Shown here piece after piece: positions 22,297 to 33,780 of a stretch of 64,000 nucleotides of DNA; the stretch's first letter is position 1, and each line of letters starts with the position of its first letter. The stretch is taken from contig CAJQUN010000056.1 of assembly GCA_907163345.1 (NCBI GenBank), forward strand, positions 1,488,001-1,552,000. The letters run 5' to 3'. The notes beneath the pieces are model-generated. The model was given only the letters and a program-made list of their open reading frames with translations. It did no database searches and was not told the origin of the DNA. Origin of the DNA: Haberlea rhodopensis. Taxonomy: Eukaryota > Streptophyta > Magnoliopsida > Lamiales > Gesneriaceae. A program made the position numbers and the translations under genes.

Positions 22297-23843
22297 TGAT
22301 AGGCTTAGATTTTAAGTGTTTTTAGCTGTAATTTCTTCCCATTTTTCATACTTTTTCCTCGATGATATTATGCTTTTTGGTGTTTACTTGTCTATTTCAG
22401 GAAAATTAGTTGGAAATGGAAGAAATGAGCTAAACTGAAGAAAAATGGCGAAAGCGAGGCGAGAAAGAGTTGAAATTTAGGAAGTGGGATTTTCGGAGTC
22501 TCGATCGATCGAGATTATTTCTCGATCGATCGAGCTAGACAGTGTGGTGAGAAGAAAATGAATTGAAGTCTCGATCGATCGAGATTATGTCTCGATCGAT
22601 CGACCAAGGCAGAAACTTCAGACCAATTTTATTGAAGTCTCGATCGATCGGAAGGAAATCTCGATCGATCGAGCGAGGCAGTGAGTTTCAAAGGCTGACG
22701 TGAACAGTGCACCGATCGATCGGACGAAATTCTCGATCGATCGAGACGCAAATCCGGGAACGTATCTTCCATTTTTGAATGGATTTTCGGGGGATAAAAG
22801 GAATTTTCATTTCCATACAAGGGATATATCATATCAGACGCCTATTCTCTGGAAAATAAGGAACCCTAGCCGCCGCCTAGCGCCGCCGAAGGAGATTCAA
22901 TCTCCGTTCTTCATCCAAAGTCGAGCCAGTCCATTCCGGAGTGCAAGGAAGGAGCAAGAGAAGAGATTTCGGTGCTACGCACGGATTTATTCCACCGTTT
23001 ATCGTATTTCTAGACTCTAATCTATTTCATTTTGATTTTCAATTGTTGTTTTTGAGGTCGAGAGACGATTAAACTCTTTTGTATTTGATTTGAAATATTT
23101 TGAGTTTATTCTATCGAGTTTTAGTTTCATTGTGTTTGATTATTGATTCAATTGTGTTGGAGTGCATTGAATACTATCGTTCATAAATTAATTGCTTGTG
23201 TAGATCAAAGCCTAGCTAACTTTGATTGAATCTGAGAGTTATAACCGAGATCGAGAGATAACGTTGTAACACGCTCTATTAATTTATGATGTATGTTACG
23301 ATTGAGATCGAGAGATGATATCGCATACGTGAGAACTTTGAATCGAGAGATTTAGAGTACTTTTTGATGATTTATGCAATATTGAATTAGTAAATAGGTG
23401 CACGAGAGTGACTTATTCTAATTTAATGTTAGTTTCTTTACAGCTCGAGAGAGTGTATCGAATAATAGCGAAAACCTTTCACCTTTAGAATCAATTGGTT
23501 GATAATTTGCGAATTCAGTTGAATCATTAAAGACAACATAGTTGAACGACGAGCTTGATAGATTTCTTGAGTGACTTACCTTTGCATATCCGGAACCATT
23601 CATTTTATTGTTTCTTGTTCATTTTTCAGTCTTTAGTTTAATTTGGCTTTAGTTAATAAACTTCTTAAATCGTAGGCTAAATATAATTTTATTAATCTTA
23701 TTTGGTACTTATACGTTAGTCCCTGTGGATTCGACAACCTTTACTTAATTTTCACTATACTAAAACTTGACAACCGTGCACTTGCGGTAGAATCGCTTCA
23801 CACTATTCTTTGAAATATCTTTTGTTTAAAAATAAAGCGGTCA
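22297..23843 (+). repeat. 3' LTR of the Athila-type element
   Basis: This near-identical copy of 14484-16032 ends GCGGTCA next to the AGTAT duplication. The palindrome array is at 22499-22745. Confidence 0.94.
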
Positions 23844-23848
23844 AGTAT

Positions 23849-24409
23849 GACACCTGCTCCACTTCCCAATCGGGTAGATGATCCATCTACAAACAAATTC
23901 CACTCTTTTTCCTCCGGAGCATGAGTTACTTCCACTAGAAAATCTGACAGGGCTTGAGCTTTGATTGTAATTCGTGGTTGATAAGTAATAATAAACTCAC
24001 TCAGCTCGGTGGCCCATTTTACCATCCTCCCTGATATCTCGTTCTTCAGCTCTTCCATTTGGCGATTTAGAGCTTTGTCAGTTTCATCATTCAAATGACT
24101 GGGAATATCTTTAACCTCTTCGGGCTCTTTTTCTGGCTCCTGCATGGAGGCCAAATCTTCCCCTTCTTCTTCCTGCATGGTTTCTTGTTTCTGGGGAGGG
24201 GCCATAAATTGCTTCATGATCTCCCCGACAGTTCTGGCTATCATTTCTGTCAAATGTTCCATGGGCATTCCTCCAGCAGGAAATGTCCGAGGAATATGCT
24301 GAGATGATCATGCGTCTTCTGGCCCTTCTCTTGGTTCTGTGAATGAGTATGGGCGAGAATTGGATCCATTTCCCCTGGAAGCTTGCCCCCTACCCCTACC
24401 TCTAGCCAT
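23849..24409 (-). pseudogene. Tat gag start fused by deletion to RNase H
   Basis: Translation starts at 24409 with a Gly/Arg-rich head (MARGRGRGQASRG). An in-frame TGA at 24308-24310 interrupts it; the frame then resumes (HLTEMIARTVGEIMKQFMAP, an acidic linker, DKALNRQMEELKNEI). Without any gap it continues into the end of the RT-RNase H connection (GRMVKWATELSEF, TYQPRITIKAQALSDFL) and the start of the extra RNase H (LFVDGSSTRLGSGAGVI). The junction is near 24031. Several kilobases (most of gag, all protease and RT) have therefore been lost. The remainder of the RNase H continues at 14478 beyond the nested element. Confidence 0.85.
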
Positions 24410-24471
24410 CTTGCTTTTTGATTTACTTTTTTGTTAGAAAATTCTTCCTACTTCAACGTCATTGCTCTAAG

Positions 24472-24490
24472 TTCCCACAGACGGCGCCAA
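24472..24490 (-). other. Primer binding site of the Tat element
   Basis: On the minus strand TTGGCGCCGTCTGTGGGA directly follows the end of the 5' LTR. The first ten bases match the tRNA-Asp-type primer word. The remainder differs from the Athila site, so the primer tRNA is uncertain. Confidence 0.7.
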
Positions 24491-25132
24491 TGATGTGATT
24501 CGAGATTTTTTAAATATAAGGTAGAATAAAGTGTTAACGAAAAATAACGATAGACACACCAAGATTTTTTACGTGGAAAACCCTCAAATTGAGAGAAAAA
24601 TCACGAGACCTAGTCCAGTATAAAACTTCACTATCAACGTTGATGATTTACAAGACTCTCTTGACACAAATGACAATCGCCCAATGACTTATGTGAATAT
24701 CTTAGAAAAATAATAAAAGAGACCGAACAGAAATAAATTTGCTCTCTTCGGAGTCTTTTTGCCTAGAAAAATCCAACCTCCTTGATGAGACCTTCAACTC
24801 CTATTTATAGGAGTTATTCTGGAGTTACTTGGCGGGAAAGTATTGAATACGCCTCCCTTGATCGTGGCTGAGACATGGCAAACGTGCCCGAGAAATCCGC
24901 CCCATTAGTGCACTTTCAATCCCCGCCGGTTAATTAGTTTTAATTATGACCGGGTCTTCCGCTATATTTTAACCAAAATCCCGAAGAAGTTAAAAGGATG
25001 CTCGGTAATACGCTGATCAGTATTTTGTCTTCGGTAACCATCTCTTCGGTCTAACTTCTGTTCGGTGATTTTAGAGTCCGTATCTTCATAAATGGATTTT
25101 ACCCGAGAAAGTCAATAGGTCATATGACATCA
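24491..25132 (-). repeat. 5' LTR of the Tat element
   Basis: Counterpart of 7140-7780. It is followed on the right by the TATAT duplication, which runs on into an AT-rich stretch. Confidence 0.93.
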
Positions 25133-25312
25133 TATATATATAATTATAAATATATTATAATATATAATATTAATATGTATAATAATATTATTATAATATA
25201 TATAATAATATAATTATAATAGTCATCATTAATCTCCGTTTCAATCATTCTGATTGACACTCTGTTATGTTCGGGTCGTACATTACAATTTTCACCATCT
25301 TTTAATTATAAT

Positions 25313-25349
<37 letters not shown>

Positions 25350-25361
25350 TGATAAGTTAAA
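25133..25361. repeat. AT-rich stretch with (AAT)n microsatellite
   Basis: AT-only simple sequence at 25133-25225 and a run of AAT units at about 25310-25350. No gene is seen. Confidence 0.7.
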
Positions 25362-25785
25362 AAGGGGTCACTCAAATCATGTGGCGGTCGAATATTGGGC
25401 TATTTTGATAATATTTTAAAAAAATTCTCAGATGCTCAAATACCACACATCTGGGAACCCTCGCGACCAACCTCCGCTCACAGCACCCTCGGCGCGTGGC
25501 GGTATACCCTCAACGCGGGGTACCCCACACTCTATGCTCCTCGTACCGAGGATACCCCTCGTCGATTGACATATACAAATTAAATACAAAAAATTAAATC
25601 AATATTGTATTCGCCAATTTTTATTGGTGATTTATGTAAAAAAAAATTTGATGTATCATGCGGGGTATCCCGCGCCGAGGGTTCCCGACATCTGGGCTCC
25701 TTCGACCTTGATATATAGCCAATTTTTTAAACTATTATAATAGCCTAACAAGCGACCGGTCCTTAACTAAGGTGACTCGTCCTTG
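25362..25785. mobile_element. Candidate non-autonomous DNA element with long imperfect TIRs
   Basis: The left end (GGTCAC, GGTCG, GGGCTATTTTGATAAT, TTTAAAAAAATT) and the inverted right end (GTCACC, GGTCG, GGCTATTATAATAG, TTTAAAAAATT) match imperfectly over about 75 bases. Inside, both sides carry ACATCTGGGAACCCTCG or its complement. No coding frame is seen. No target duplication could be settled. It could be a MULE-type MITE. Confidence 0.45.
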
Positions 25786-26439
25786 ATTTAGAATGGGTTG
25801 TCCTGTTTGGTTACATTATTATTTTACTACCAAGCAGAACAACACATTCCAAATTATGATTATAATTATAATTATTATAATAATTATTATTATATAGATT
25901 TTTATTTATTTATACACTATAATATAGATACATACATATATATTATATTTATACGATATTATATATATATAATATAATATAATATAAATTATTATTATAT
26001 ATATATTATTATTATTATATATATAACAATTACAATTACAATAACAAATACAATGATATTACAAGATCATCATAATGATAGCACAAGTCAACACACTAGA
26101 TTACAATACTAGCAATGTACAAAGTACATCAAAGAATCACCAAATTACAATAAATGTAGATAAAGATCTACATACATATGACTAGAACTCAATACATCTT
26201 CTAAAATTGGGGATCTTTGGGCCTAAACTTTTGCTACTAGACCAAGGAATCCTTGACGGGTGTATTTGAAATATGAGATTTAAAATTAGACTTACAAATG
26301 CTGGCAATTCTCATATTGTTAGTTTCATACTTAATATAAATTGAAAATGTATCAAGAATAAGTGAAAATATTATGCAAATACAATAAAATGATTTTAAAC
26401 ATTACAAATTCTTGAAAAACTCTTAAAAATTTTGATCGA

Positions 26440-27060
26440 ATATGTGCTGGCAATGAAATATAATATCCGTATCCATCAGATTCAGGTATTCTGATCAGGT
26501 ATTTAGCACGTACCCTATCGAACAAAATGATCGAACCGATCCGGAACCGGCTGATTTCGGATCTGGTAATATTTTCGGAACCTATCCGATCGGTTTCGGG
26601 TCCACCTATTCTGGGTTGGACCGGTTCCAATTCGGAACCAGTTTTAGTTTGAATTTTATTTTTTTAAAAAAAAATTGATGCAAAAAGTTGGTACATGCAG
26701 GTCTTGATCACGCGACTTCACGTGATCGAATAACAAGCTCTAACCAACAATGCAATTGGCCTCTACATTTATAAATTGATCTCAAATATATATATATAAA
26801 TATAAATATATATAACCAAAAAATATGTTTTTTTAAATAACTACCGGTTCCGGTTTTAACCGGAACCAGTTCGTTTAACCCGGAACCCGTAGTCTACCGG
26901 TTTCGGAACCAAAGAACATATTCGGACCAATAGACTACCATTTTCAGAGTAGTTCAAAATCAGTTAGCCCGATTCTGATTCATGGCAAGGCTAACCGGTT
27001 AAGTTTAGGGTCGGGTCTGGATTGACCCGGCCCGTTAAGCGACTCTAGCACAGGGTAAAC
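26440..27060. mobile_element. Probable non-autonomous hAT-like remnant
   Basis: Two blocks rich in GGAACCGG/CCGGTTCC words (26530-26640 and 26840-26930), with CCGGTTAA and GACCCGG words near 26990-27030, flank an AT-rich centre. This resembles hAT subterminal repeat arrays. Clear TIRs and a target duplication were not found. The centre (26690-26780) looks partly tRNA-like. Confidence 0.4.
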
Positions 27061-28469
27061 CCGCAGGTTAACACCAATAGCCCACAAACCACTCAAGCCA
27101 TGTAAACTACACTTGGCAAGTCTGTGCGACATCTTCGATCGAAAAAAGTGTTGATAAGAGAAATCGAGCTCGTACCACCCATTGAGGGGTATCCATATGA
27201 TATGATATTATGTTCCTTGAACTTGAAGCAGTGCTTTTGTTTGATATTTAAATGGTGGGGTAGATATTTTGAAATTTGAAAACTTTATGTGGCATATAGA
27301 TTGTGATGTCTCGGAGAAATGGGGGAAATTCGGAGCTTGCTTTATGTGCTCCAAATTATTTGGTGTCGTGAGGTCCACATGGACCATACGATCCCAAATG
27401 ATTTGGTGCATTGAAGTTGGCTCTCATTCCCGCACCAAAATTTGTTCTGAAGTCAGCTATAGACATCATTTTATATAGGTTTTATTTATTTTTTTCATTT
27501 TTACAATTAAATTTATGAGTTAAATATTTGATAACCAAATTTTATAATATCATAGAGATTTTATTATTACCTTGATATGACTCAAGTTTGATTGATAATA
27601 TTCGAGAATATCTAAGGTTGTCAATTTTAAATTCAAATAACAAATGACAATAAAGATTAGGCCAAATAGTAAATGATTTTGAGCCTCCGACCTTAGTCGA
27701 ATTGTAAAACCTCATGTCCCATTTTGTGGCGAACCGGGTATAAGTCCAATCAATGGCCCAAACATATTTACAAAATTCCCCTCTCACATATAAAAAAAAA
27801 TTGTAAATGTTTTTAAAATCGAATTTCGATCACACTCATATTCAAGCCCTTGTACTCCATCGTCTCCAAAAACCCTAGTCCAATGTAGCAATATGACATT
27901 GTCAATTAATAATATAAAATTATAAATGTCTTGAAAAATATTTTTGGAAAGTAGAAATATGTGTTTGCCATTATTTTCTAATGAGATAATTTTTACAGTG
28001 TATTGTCGAATAATGCAAATCATTGTTCTTTAATTTTTATTGAATCATACTTGAATATATATTTGTACGTATGATGACTATGAGATAAAGATTTTAAAAT
28101 TTAGTTTGTTTAATGAAAATATAAGATAATAATATATCAACATCAATTTTGGTTCAATAAAAGTGCGAGTGTAGACAAATTTCATATAGTACTAGACACA
28201 TTTGTTATTTCCTTAAAACCACGCAATACTACGATTAGTCTTTAATAATAAATGATTTAGCTTCTCTTAATTAACTAATATATTTATTCCTTCTCAAAAA
28301 AAAAAAATTATGTACCAACATTTAATGACAAGTCACTGCCCTCGTACAATAGCCAATGATTCAAATATGATTTGAATATATAAGATCCACATTCACATAC
28401 TTGAAAAGCATCATAGGAACTGTGAGAGTTCAACCTAACATAAGTACATTGTCGCTATGCTAGATCAAA

Positions 28470-28545
28470 TGGTCCAAATTTGATTTGAATATGTGTGGTC
28501 CACATAAATATGAGAACACATATTTATCCAATCAAATTTGGACAA
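28470..28545. repeat. Foldback with about 28-bp stem
   Basis: GTCCAAATTTGATT at 28472-28485 and its complement AATCAAATTTGGAC at 28530-28543 are perfect. The stem continues through ATATGTGT/ACACATAT to a loop of about 20 bases. A diverged copy of the left arm lies near 28355-28380. Confidence 0.65.
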
Positions 28546-28699
28546 TTAGATGTTGCATGAACATAAAACCCTCATAAGTTAGAAAATATTCCGTTAAACT
28601 TATCTTATATAGCTTGTAAGCTGCAAGTTCTTATTTTAAAAATAAACTTTCAAGATGTTTAACTAAAAAAAGCTTCAAAATGTTGGTATGATAAAATCT

Positions 28700-29144
28700 T
28701 ATTATTATCATAATTATGAATAATAAACTTTAAATAAGAATAATAAAACAACAAAGAGAAAGACCAAACATATTATATGATGATCTCCTCGGCATATTTC
28801 TTGCCATAAAAATCCATCCCCCTTAAGTGTGATGGTGGGGTGATATTTATAGTGCAAAACACGGCGGTTGAGGAGCGCCAAATTTGAGACATGATCTCCC
28901 TTGATCACGGTGTTATAGGCTCAAGACGTGTCCGAGAAATACACCCGACATTAACGCTTGTTCGTCCGCACCCGTTAATTTGTTAGTCATGTATGGGTCT
29001 TCCGCTGCAGTTTTGACCAAAAAAATCGAGCAGGGTTTAGTGATGTTCGGGTACATTTTGCTCGGGGTTATGTCCTCGGGATATTTTTTGTTCGGTACTT
29101 GCGGATGATTTTACCTGAGGAAACTAAGTCATCATATGACATCA
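28700..29144 (-). repeat. Solo LTR fragment related to the Tat LTR
   Basis: This shares blocks with the LTRs at 7140 and 24491 in the same order: CTCCCTTGATC, CCGAGAAAT, CGGGTCTTCCGCT/GGGTCTTCCGCTG, GATTTTACC, and the terminal CATATGACATCA. The copies are clearly diverged and no internal region follows, so it is a solo or truncated LTR. The left edge is approximate. Confidence 0.7.
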
Positions 29145-31880
29145 ATTATCATAAACATTAAAACTAGTTTATAACAAATAAGAAAAAAATGATAAATAAT
29201 TAGTTCTCTAATATTTCACAAAATTTCCTCTTATTCATATAGCTATTTTTTTTTAAATCTTATAAGCATATCTAAAAATCGTTAGTAAACAAATGGTTCC
29301 ATTAAAAACTCTTAAACAACGCCGTTTTAGGAAGTTTGTAAATCCATATTCGTGCTTAGCTTCATGATTTTGCCACTTTTTACAGTAATCCTTCATAAAA
29401 AATTTGGCTGATGGTTAACCCACATGTTGTTGAATACGGAAAATGCATGTATGGATATGATTTGTGCTCTATTTATTGACCAACTCAATTTGATTGGTCT
29501 AAAATGACGGATATGTTTAGTTTATGTATTTTTTTTATCTTAAAGTTGATGTGTTTTAATATTGAGTTGATGCATATATGATGCTCAAACTGGGTACATA
29601 TAACTATTTCTCTTTTGAATACATATAAGAGATTTGATTGAGTAAGAGTAGAAGAATTAATCTACCAAATTAGTATTATTTATTTAGATTTGAATTACTG
29701 TTTGTAGGGGTCTAATTGTGGAAAATTTACCCAAGAAGGGAATTGGAAAAAAGGTTCAAAAGCCCAATCTATTAAATCTATAGTTTAGGTGTCATATGCC
29801 AACTGGTCTGACAATTTAATTTTTATATCATTATATCTCTTTACATATTATTCAAGATCTATGTTTACGAGCGAATTTAGAATTTTTTGTTTATCGATAT
29901 AGAAAATAATAATATAAAAAATAGAGGATAAAAAATAATTTTATGATGGTTAAAATACAATTTTTTTGGGGCGAAGGGGGGCAAATGTAATTTTTAGCTG
30001 TAAAATATAATTTTTTTAAAAAATATTTAGGAAAATAAATTATTTTTTTGAGGCCCAAAGTTCGTTCTCCCTTGTCTATGCTTTGTTTACAAATAACTCA
30101 TTATATCCACAACTTATAAATGGTACCTGCAAGGTTAACATGCAGAACAATGAATACTAGATTAAAGTATTAAACATACATACATGGTGTTCAGCATCAT
30201 AGTTCTTTTTGTTTTTATCGAGCAACTATTACAACTACTTGGGGGTTGGGACGAAGACTCGAACTCAACATCATATTTCTTTGTTCATGTTTTAACATAA
30301 TTTTCTATAATGTTATCTAACCTATTTTGTTGGAGCAAAAATTTCTTACGAATGATTGATTTCTAAGTTACTATTAGGCAGAGGTAGAGGCGGCGGAGTC
30401 AAGATTTATTGGGACACGTCGCGCGTTAAGCAGGACTAAAGGGCTAATGCGATTTTGAATGGAGCCCACTCTAATCTTTAATGTGGCTTCGCACAGGCTA
30501 CTAGGTAAAACATAATTTATAGTTTCTTGTGAAAATTTTGTACAGCCATTTTAAGCCAATGAATCCTAGAATGTCTACCCCCATACAATACTTTTCATCC
30601 TCTGCATCTTTAATTTACTATAAATGAAAAACAATAATTTTATTTTAAAAAAATATTTCCTATTTGTTTTAATTGTCTTACAACATTCACTTTGTTCATT
30701 TTTTTGTTTGTTTTTAATGTAGATCATTAAAAAAATATTATGCATTTCCCATGGTTTAAATAACAAAGATTATGCATTTCCCAGAGTTCAACATTGAATG
30801 GTTTGATTTTATTTTTCTTAACCTCATATTCAATTGTTTACCAAAGTAACAACGTATAATATACAACCGAAAGCCGTTGGCTTAGCTGTCATCGCTCGCT
30901 TATGTGCGCCAAAAACAAGGTATAATATACAATATCACATCTTTATATGATTCCAATGTAACAGAAAATGAAACCTGTCTTTATGAAAATTGAAAGCAAG
31001 TTTAACTCTAAACCGTACACAAGGTTCAATAAAAGTCAATATTTCAACAAACATAGAAGAGAAAAATTAATCTAAATTCCATGCAGATTCATCTTACCAG
31101 GCACAGAACAAGAAACCAGATCTCACAAATTAGTTATGAGCCCCAAAAAGTAACTATTTTCTGAAAAATACAGACAAATCAAACTCGAACAGGGAAGGAA
31201 ATAGAAAGCCCACATGTAATCTTTGACAATTATCATGCAATTCAACACGTTTAACATGATGCAAACATACAAAAATACCTCCATCTGTAGCACAAATTAC
31301 ATATACCAATGAGTACATTTACCAAGTCGACGCAAATCTTTTTATTGGCTATCAATTGTATTTCCGAAAATTAACAATAAAAGATTTTCTTTTTTGAAAA
31401 TTTACATGGGGCTTGAGCCCATCCTAACCTATAGGATGGCTCCACCCCTTGATTTAATGGTTATTCTGCGCCAAAATATACCAATTAGAGAGTCTACAGA
31501 CAGAAGAATCGTGAAGATTACTCAAAATACAAGAAGACTTCGTGTTGGTTGCAATAATTGATCCAAATAGTTTGAACGCACTTGGACTATTCTACTGTTT
31601 AAAAGATTTGAGTTCTTATCGGAATATTATAATCTCATAATGTGATTATATTAGAAATTTTTGAATATTATATATATTGTAAGATTTAGTTTTAAAAAAA
31701 CCTTTATTAATGAACAAAAATGACCATTTCCTATGGTCTAAGTGATTCAATTTTTAAATTTGAACTTAGACCTAAATAATTTTTATGCAATCCATAATGC
31801 ATGAAGTGAATTTAAAAAAACCTCGACCTTCACTGCCGAGAAGTTGCATAAACTATAACAAGTTGTTCACAAAACCCTCG
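29145..31880. other. AT-rich intergenic region
   Basis: I see no gene or intact repeat. The 31785-31880 part reads through in frame into the RimP-like gene but is taken here as 5' leader. Minus-strand frames such as 30575-30766 show no domain. Confidence 0.45.
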
Positions 31881-33780
31881 ATGGCCAAACCGGCCGTTGC
31901 CGCCACCATAACCACCGTATCAAGAGAAATGAGAAATAGAATTATTGATACCATTCACTGCTTCTTGAAACACAGAGGTTTCAAGAAACTGTGCACTTCT
32001 TCAACCCTATACCTTTACATGCGTAATCTTCCAACACCAACGAACAAAATAGCTGGCCTTCATTGTTGTTTTTCCACCTTTGGGACTCCAAGGATTTCTC
32101 TCAAACCGACAACCAATTTCGCTTCTTTGACCGCCTTTCGATACTTAAACACTACTTCTTCCATCACAGAGGAAACCAACCCAACCCCAGTTGGCGGTAA
32201 ACTCATCATTTGATCCTAGTATTTTGTATTTTGTATTCAGTTATTCTGATTTTGTTCACCAAGTGTTCGACATTTTGACTGTGTGATGCAATTTCAAGAG
32301 TCGGGTTTCCTCTGAAAATTATTATATTGCCTTTAACCGTATTTATGAGTGGAATTATGGCATACAGTCTTCCTATTTTTCGCGTCAACGGAGAAATGCT
32401 TTAGTTCTGTGTTAAGGGTTATGGAGAGGGAAGTGAAAATGTTTTAGTTCTGTATGAGAGTTATTGAGAGGGTAGCGAATGTTATTGTGCAGTTTTCATT
32501 GCAATACCGAAAGTAAATGTTTTTTTAACTTTTCATCTGATTATGAAAAATGTTTATAATGCTTTTTAAAATTAAAAGAAAATGATTATCCTCTAATTTT
32601 GGACTATCCTTTAGCATTTTTTGTACTCGCCTTGTTACATTTTGAATTTCAATTGCATTTTTGCTCTGATTGGATTTACGAATAGGTACTGCTTTGGAGG
32701 ATTCTAATGGAGAGGTGGAACCAATTGATTTGTGGGAAGAAGAGGACGAAGCTGAACCCAAGGTATAGATTTTAAAAAAAAAATATATTTGAACATTCAC
32801 ATCAATTATTAGTTGATCAATGAGCATCTCATCTCGAAGTTTAGATTGGTGATGGCGGTGATGGTGGTGGAATAGTACTGCAAAATTGCCCTTGGGGTGA
32901 AAGAGCTCTATCCATAGCCCAAAATGTTCTGGAGCGGTTGGGTGAAGATATGGAGCTCTATGCATTCAGAACTTCTCCACGAGGGTACATTTATGTGAGA
33001 CTAGACAAACTTTCACATGAGTAAGACTTTGCCCCATCACAAGCTTATGTTTTCAGTGCCTGATTTGATTATACACGCATAGTTTTTGTGTACTGGATTC
33101 ATATTATCTTAGAAAAATTTGGGTGGTTGGCATCTGTTGTTGAGGCATATTTTGGTTACCATGTTCACCCAAGAATATTTTCTGGTCATATCAACAACCT
33201 CAGTTTCCCGTTTTGAGTTTCAGAGGATGGTTTGACTTCGATTTTCCACTGTTGTGTCTGCCTTCAAAATCAGGTATGGGTGTCCAAGTATGGAGGAGAT
33301 TGAATCATTCAGTCGTGAATACAAGAAAAAACTGGATGAAGTAGGTGCGACGGGAGAAATACCCGATGATTTGGCTCTTGAAGTAATAATGTCACCTCCT
33401 CTATTCTTTTTAGCATTGCAGTATGCAGCTGAATCTTTTTGAGTTTTCAGCTGATTCATCTTTCTTTACTTCTGAAGGTGTCGAGCCCTGGTGCTGAACG
33501 GCTACTTAAAGTACCTGATGACCTGTTGAGGTTTAGAGATGTGCCAATGGTAGTAAACTACACTGAAGATTCAGACACCAGCTGCTCGGAAAAGAGTGGT
33601 GTATATTTTCTTGACTCCATCGAAGCAGAATCAGGATGCTGCATATGGAAGTTGGCCGACGTAAAGGAGAATAGAGAGCCCTCTGCAAAGGGGAGGCCAT
33701 TGAGCCGTAAGCAGAAAGAATGGAGGCTAAAACAACCGTATCACACGATCAAACAAGTAACTCTTTCCGTTGCTCACTAG
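31881..33780 (+). CDS. RimP-like (UPF0090/DUF150) protein, probably organellar; five exons
   Basis: Exons: 31881-32196, 32686-32762, 32845-33020, 33274-33382 and 33478-33780. Each is bounded by GT-AG sites with frame kept, giving 326 residues. Bacterial RimP helps mature the 30S ribosomal subunit; plant members are thought to serve organelle ribosomes. The first ~105 residues are rich in Ser/Thr/Arg with few acids (SREMRNRIIDTIHCFLKHRG, CCFSTFGTPRISLKP), as in a transit peptide. An acidic linker follows (DLWEEEDEAEPK). The RimP core has VRLDKLS, GCPSMEEIESFSREYKKKL and the family motif EVSSPGAERLLKVPDDLLRF. The ATG at 31881 is chosen because the targeting-like stretch starts there; an in-frame ATG at 31785 would add 32 residues. 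Which organelle is inferred only. Confidence 0.85.

Larger units (their letters stand above)
14484..23843 (+). mobile_element. Athila-type Ty3/gypsy element nested in the Tat RNase H
   Basis: LTRs lie at 14484-16032 and 22297-23843, with TSD AGTAT at 14479-14483 and 23844-23848. Removing the element and one TSD copy restores the Tat reading GAGVILISPEGEE exactly. The primer site (TGGCGCCGTTGCCGGGGA) matches tRNA-Asp, as in Athila. The gag and pol sequences are Athila-like. There is no env-like frame between pol and the 3' LTR. About 16 substitutions and a few indels separate the LTRs (roughly 1%). Gag and protease are internally deleted and pol has frameshifts. Confidence 0.94.
7140..25132 (-). 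mobile_element. Tat-lineage Ty3/gypsy LTR retrotransposon with nested insertion
   Basis: The element spans two LTRs (7140-7780 and 24491-25132), each running TGATGT...ACATCA, with the 5-bp TSD TATAT on both sides (7135-7139 and 25133-25137). Orientation is minus: a tRNA-type primer site (TTGGCGCCGT) lies next to the right LTR and a purine tract (AGGGGGTGAGG) next to the left one. Without the 9.36-kb nested Athila the element is about 8.6 kb. Tat-lineage features are an extra RNase H of the RVT_3 type (LFVDGSS, GSGAGV, NNEAEFEA, MDSMLVV), an antisense extra gene and tandem repeats between pol and the 3' LTR. Most of gag, protease and reverse transcriptase is deleted, so the copy is non-autonomous. 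The LTRs differ at about 15 sites by hand count. Confidence 0.9.
25786..28690. other. AT-rich intergenic DNA with small repeat remnants
   Basis: No gene is supported. It includes AT-only runs at 25860-26040, a GGTTCCGG-rich hAT-like remnant (26440-27060, listed separately) and a foldback at 28470-28545. Frames such as 27269-27478 and its opposite have no recognised domain. Confidence 0.5.

Noticed and set aside
25395..25583. 62-residue frame with many Pro/Arg
   Set aside because: It falls in the inner GC-rich arm of an inverted-repeat element and has no homologue I recognise.
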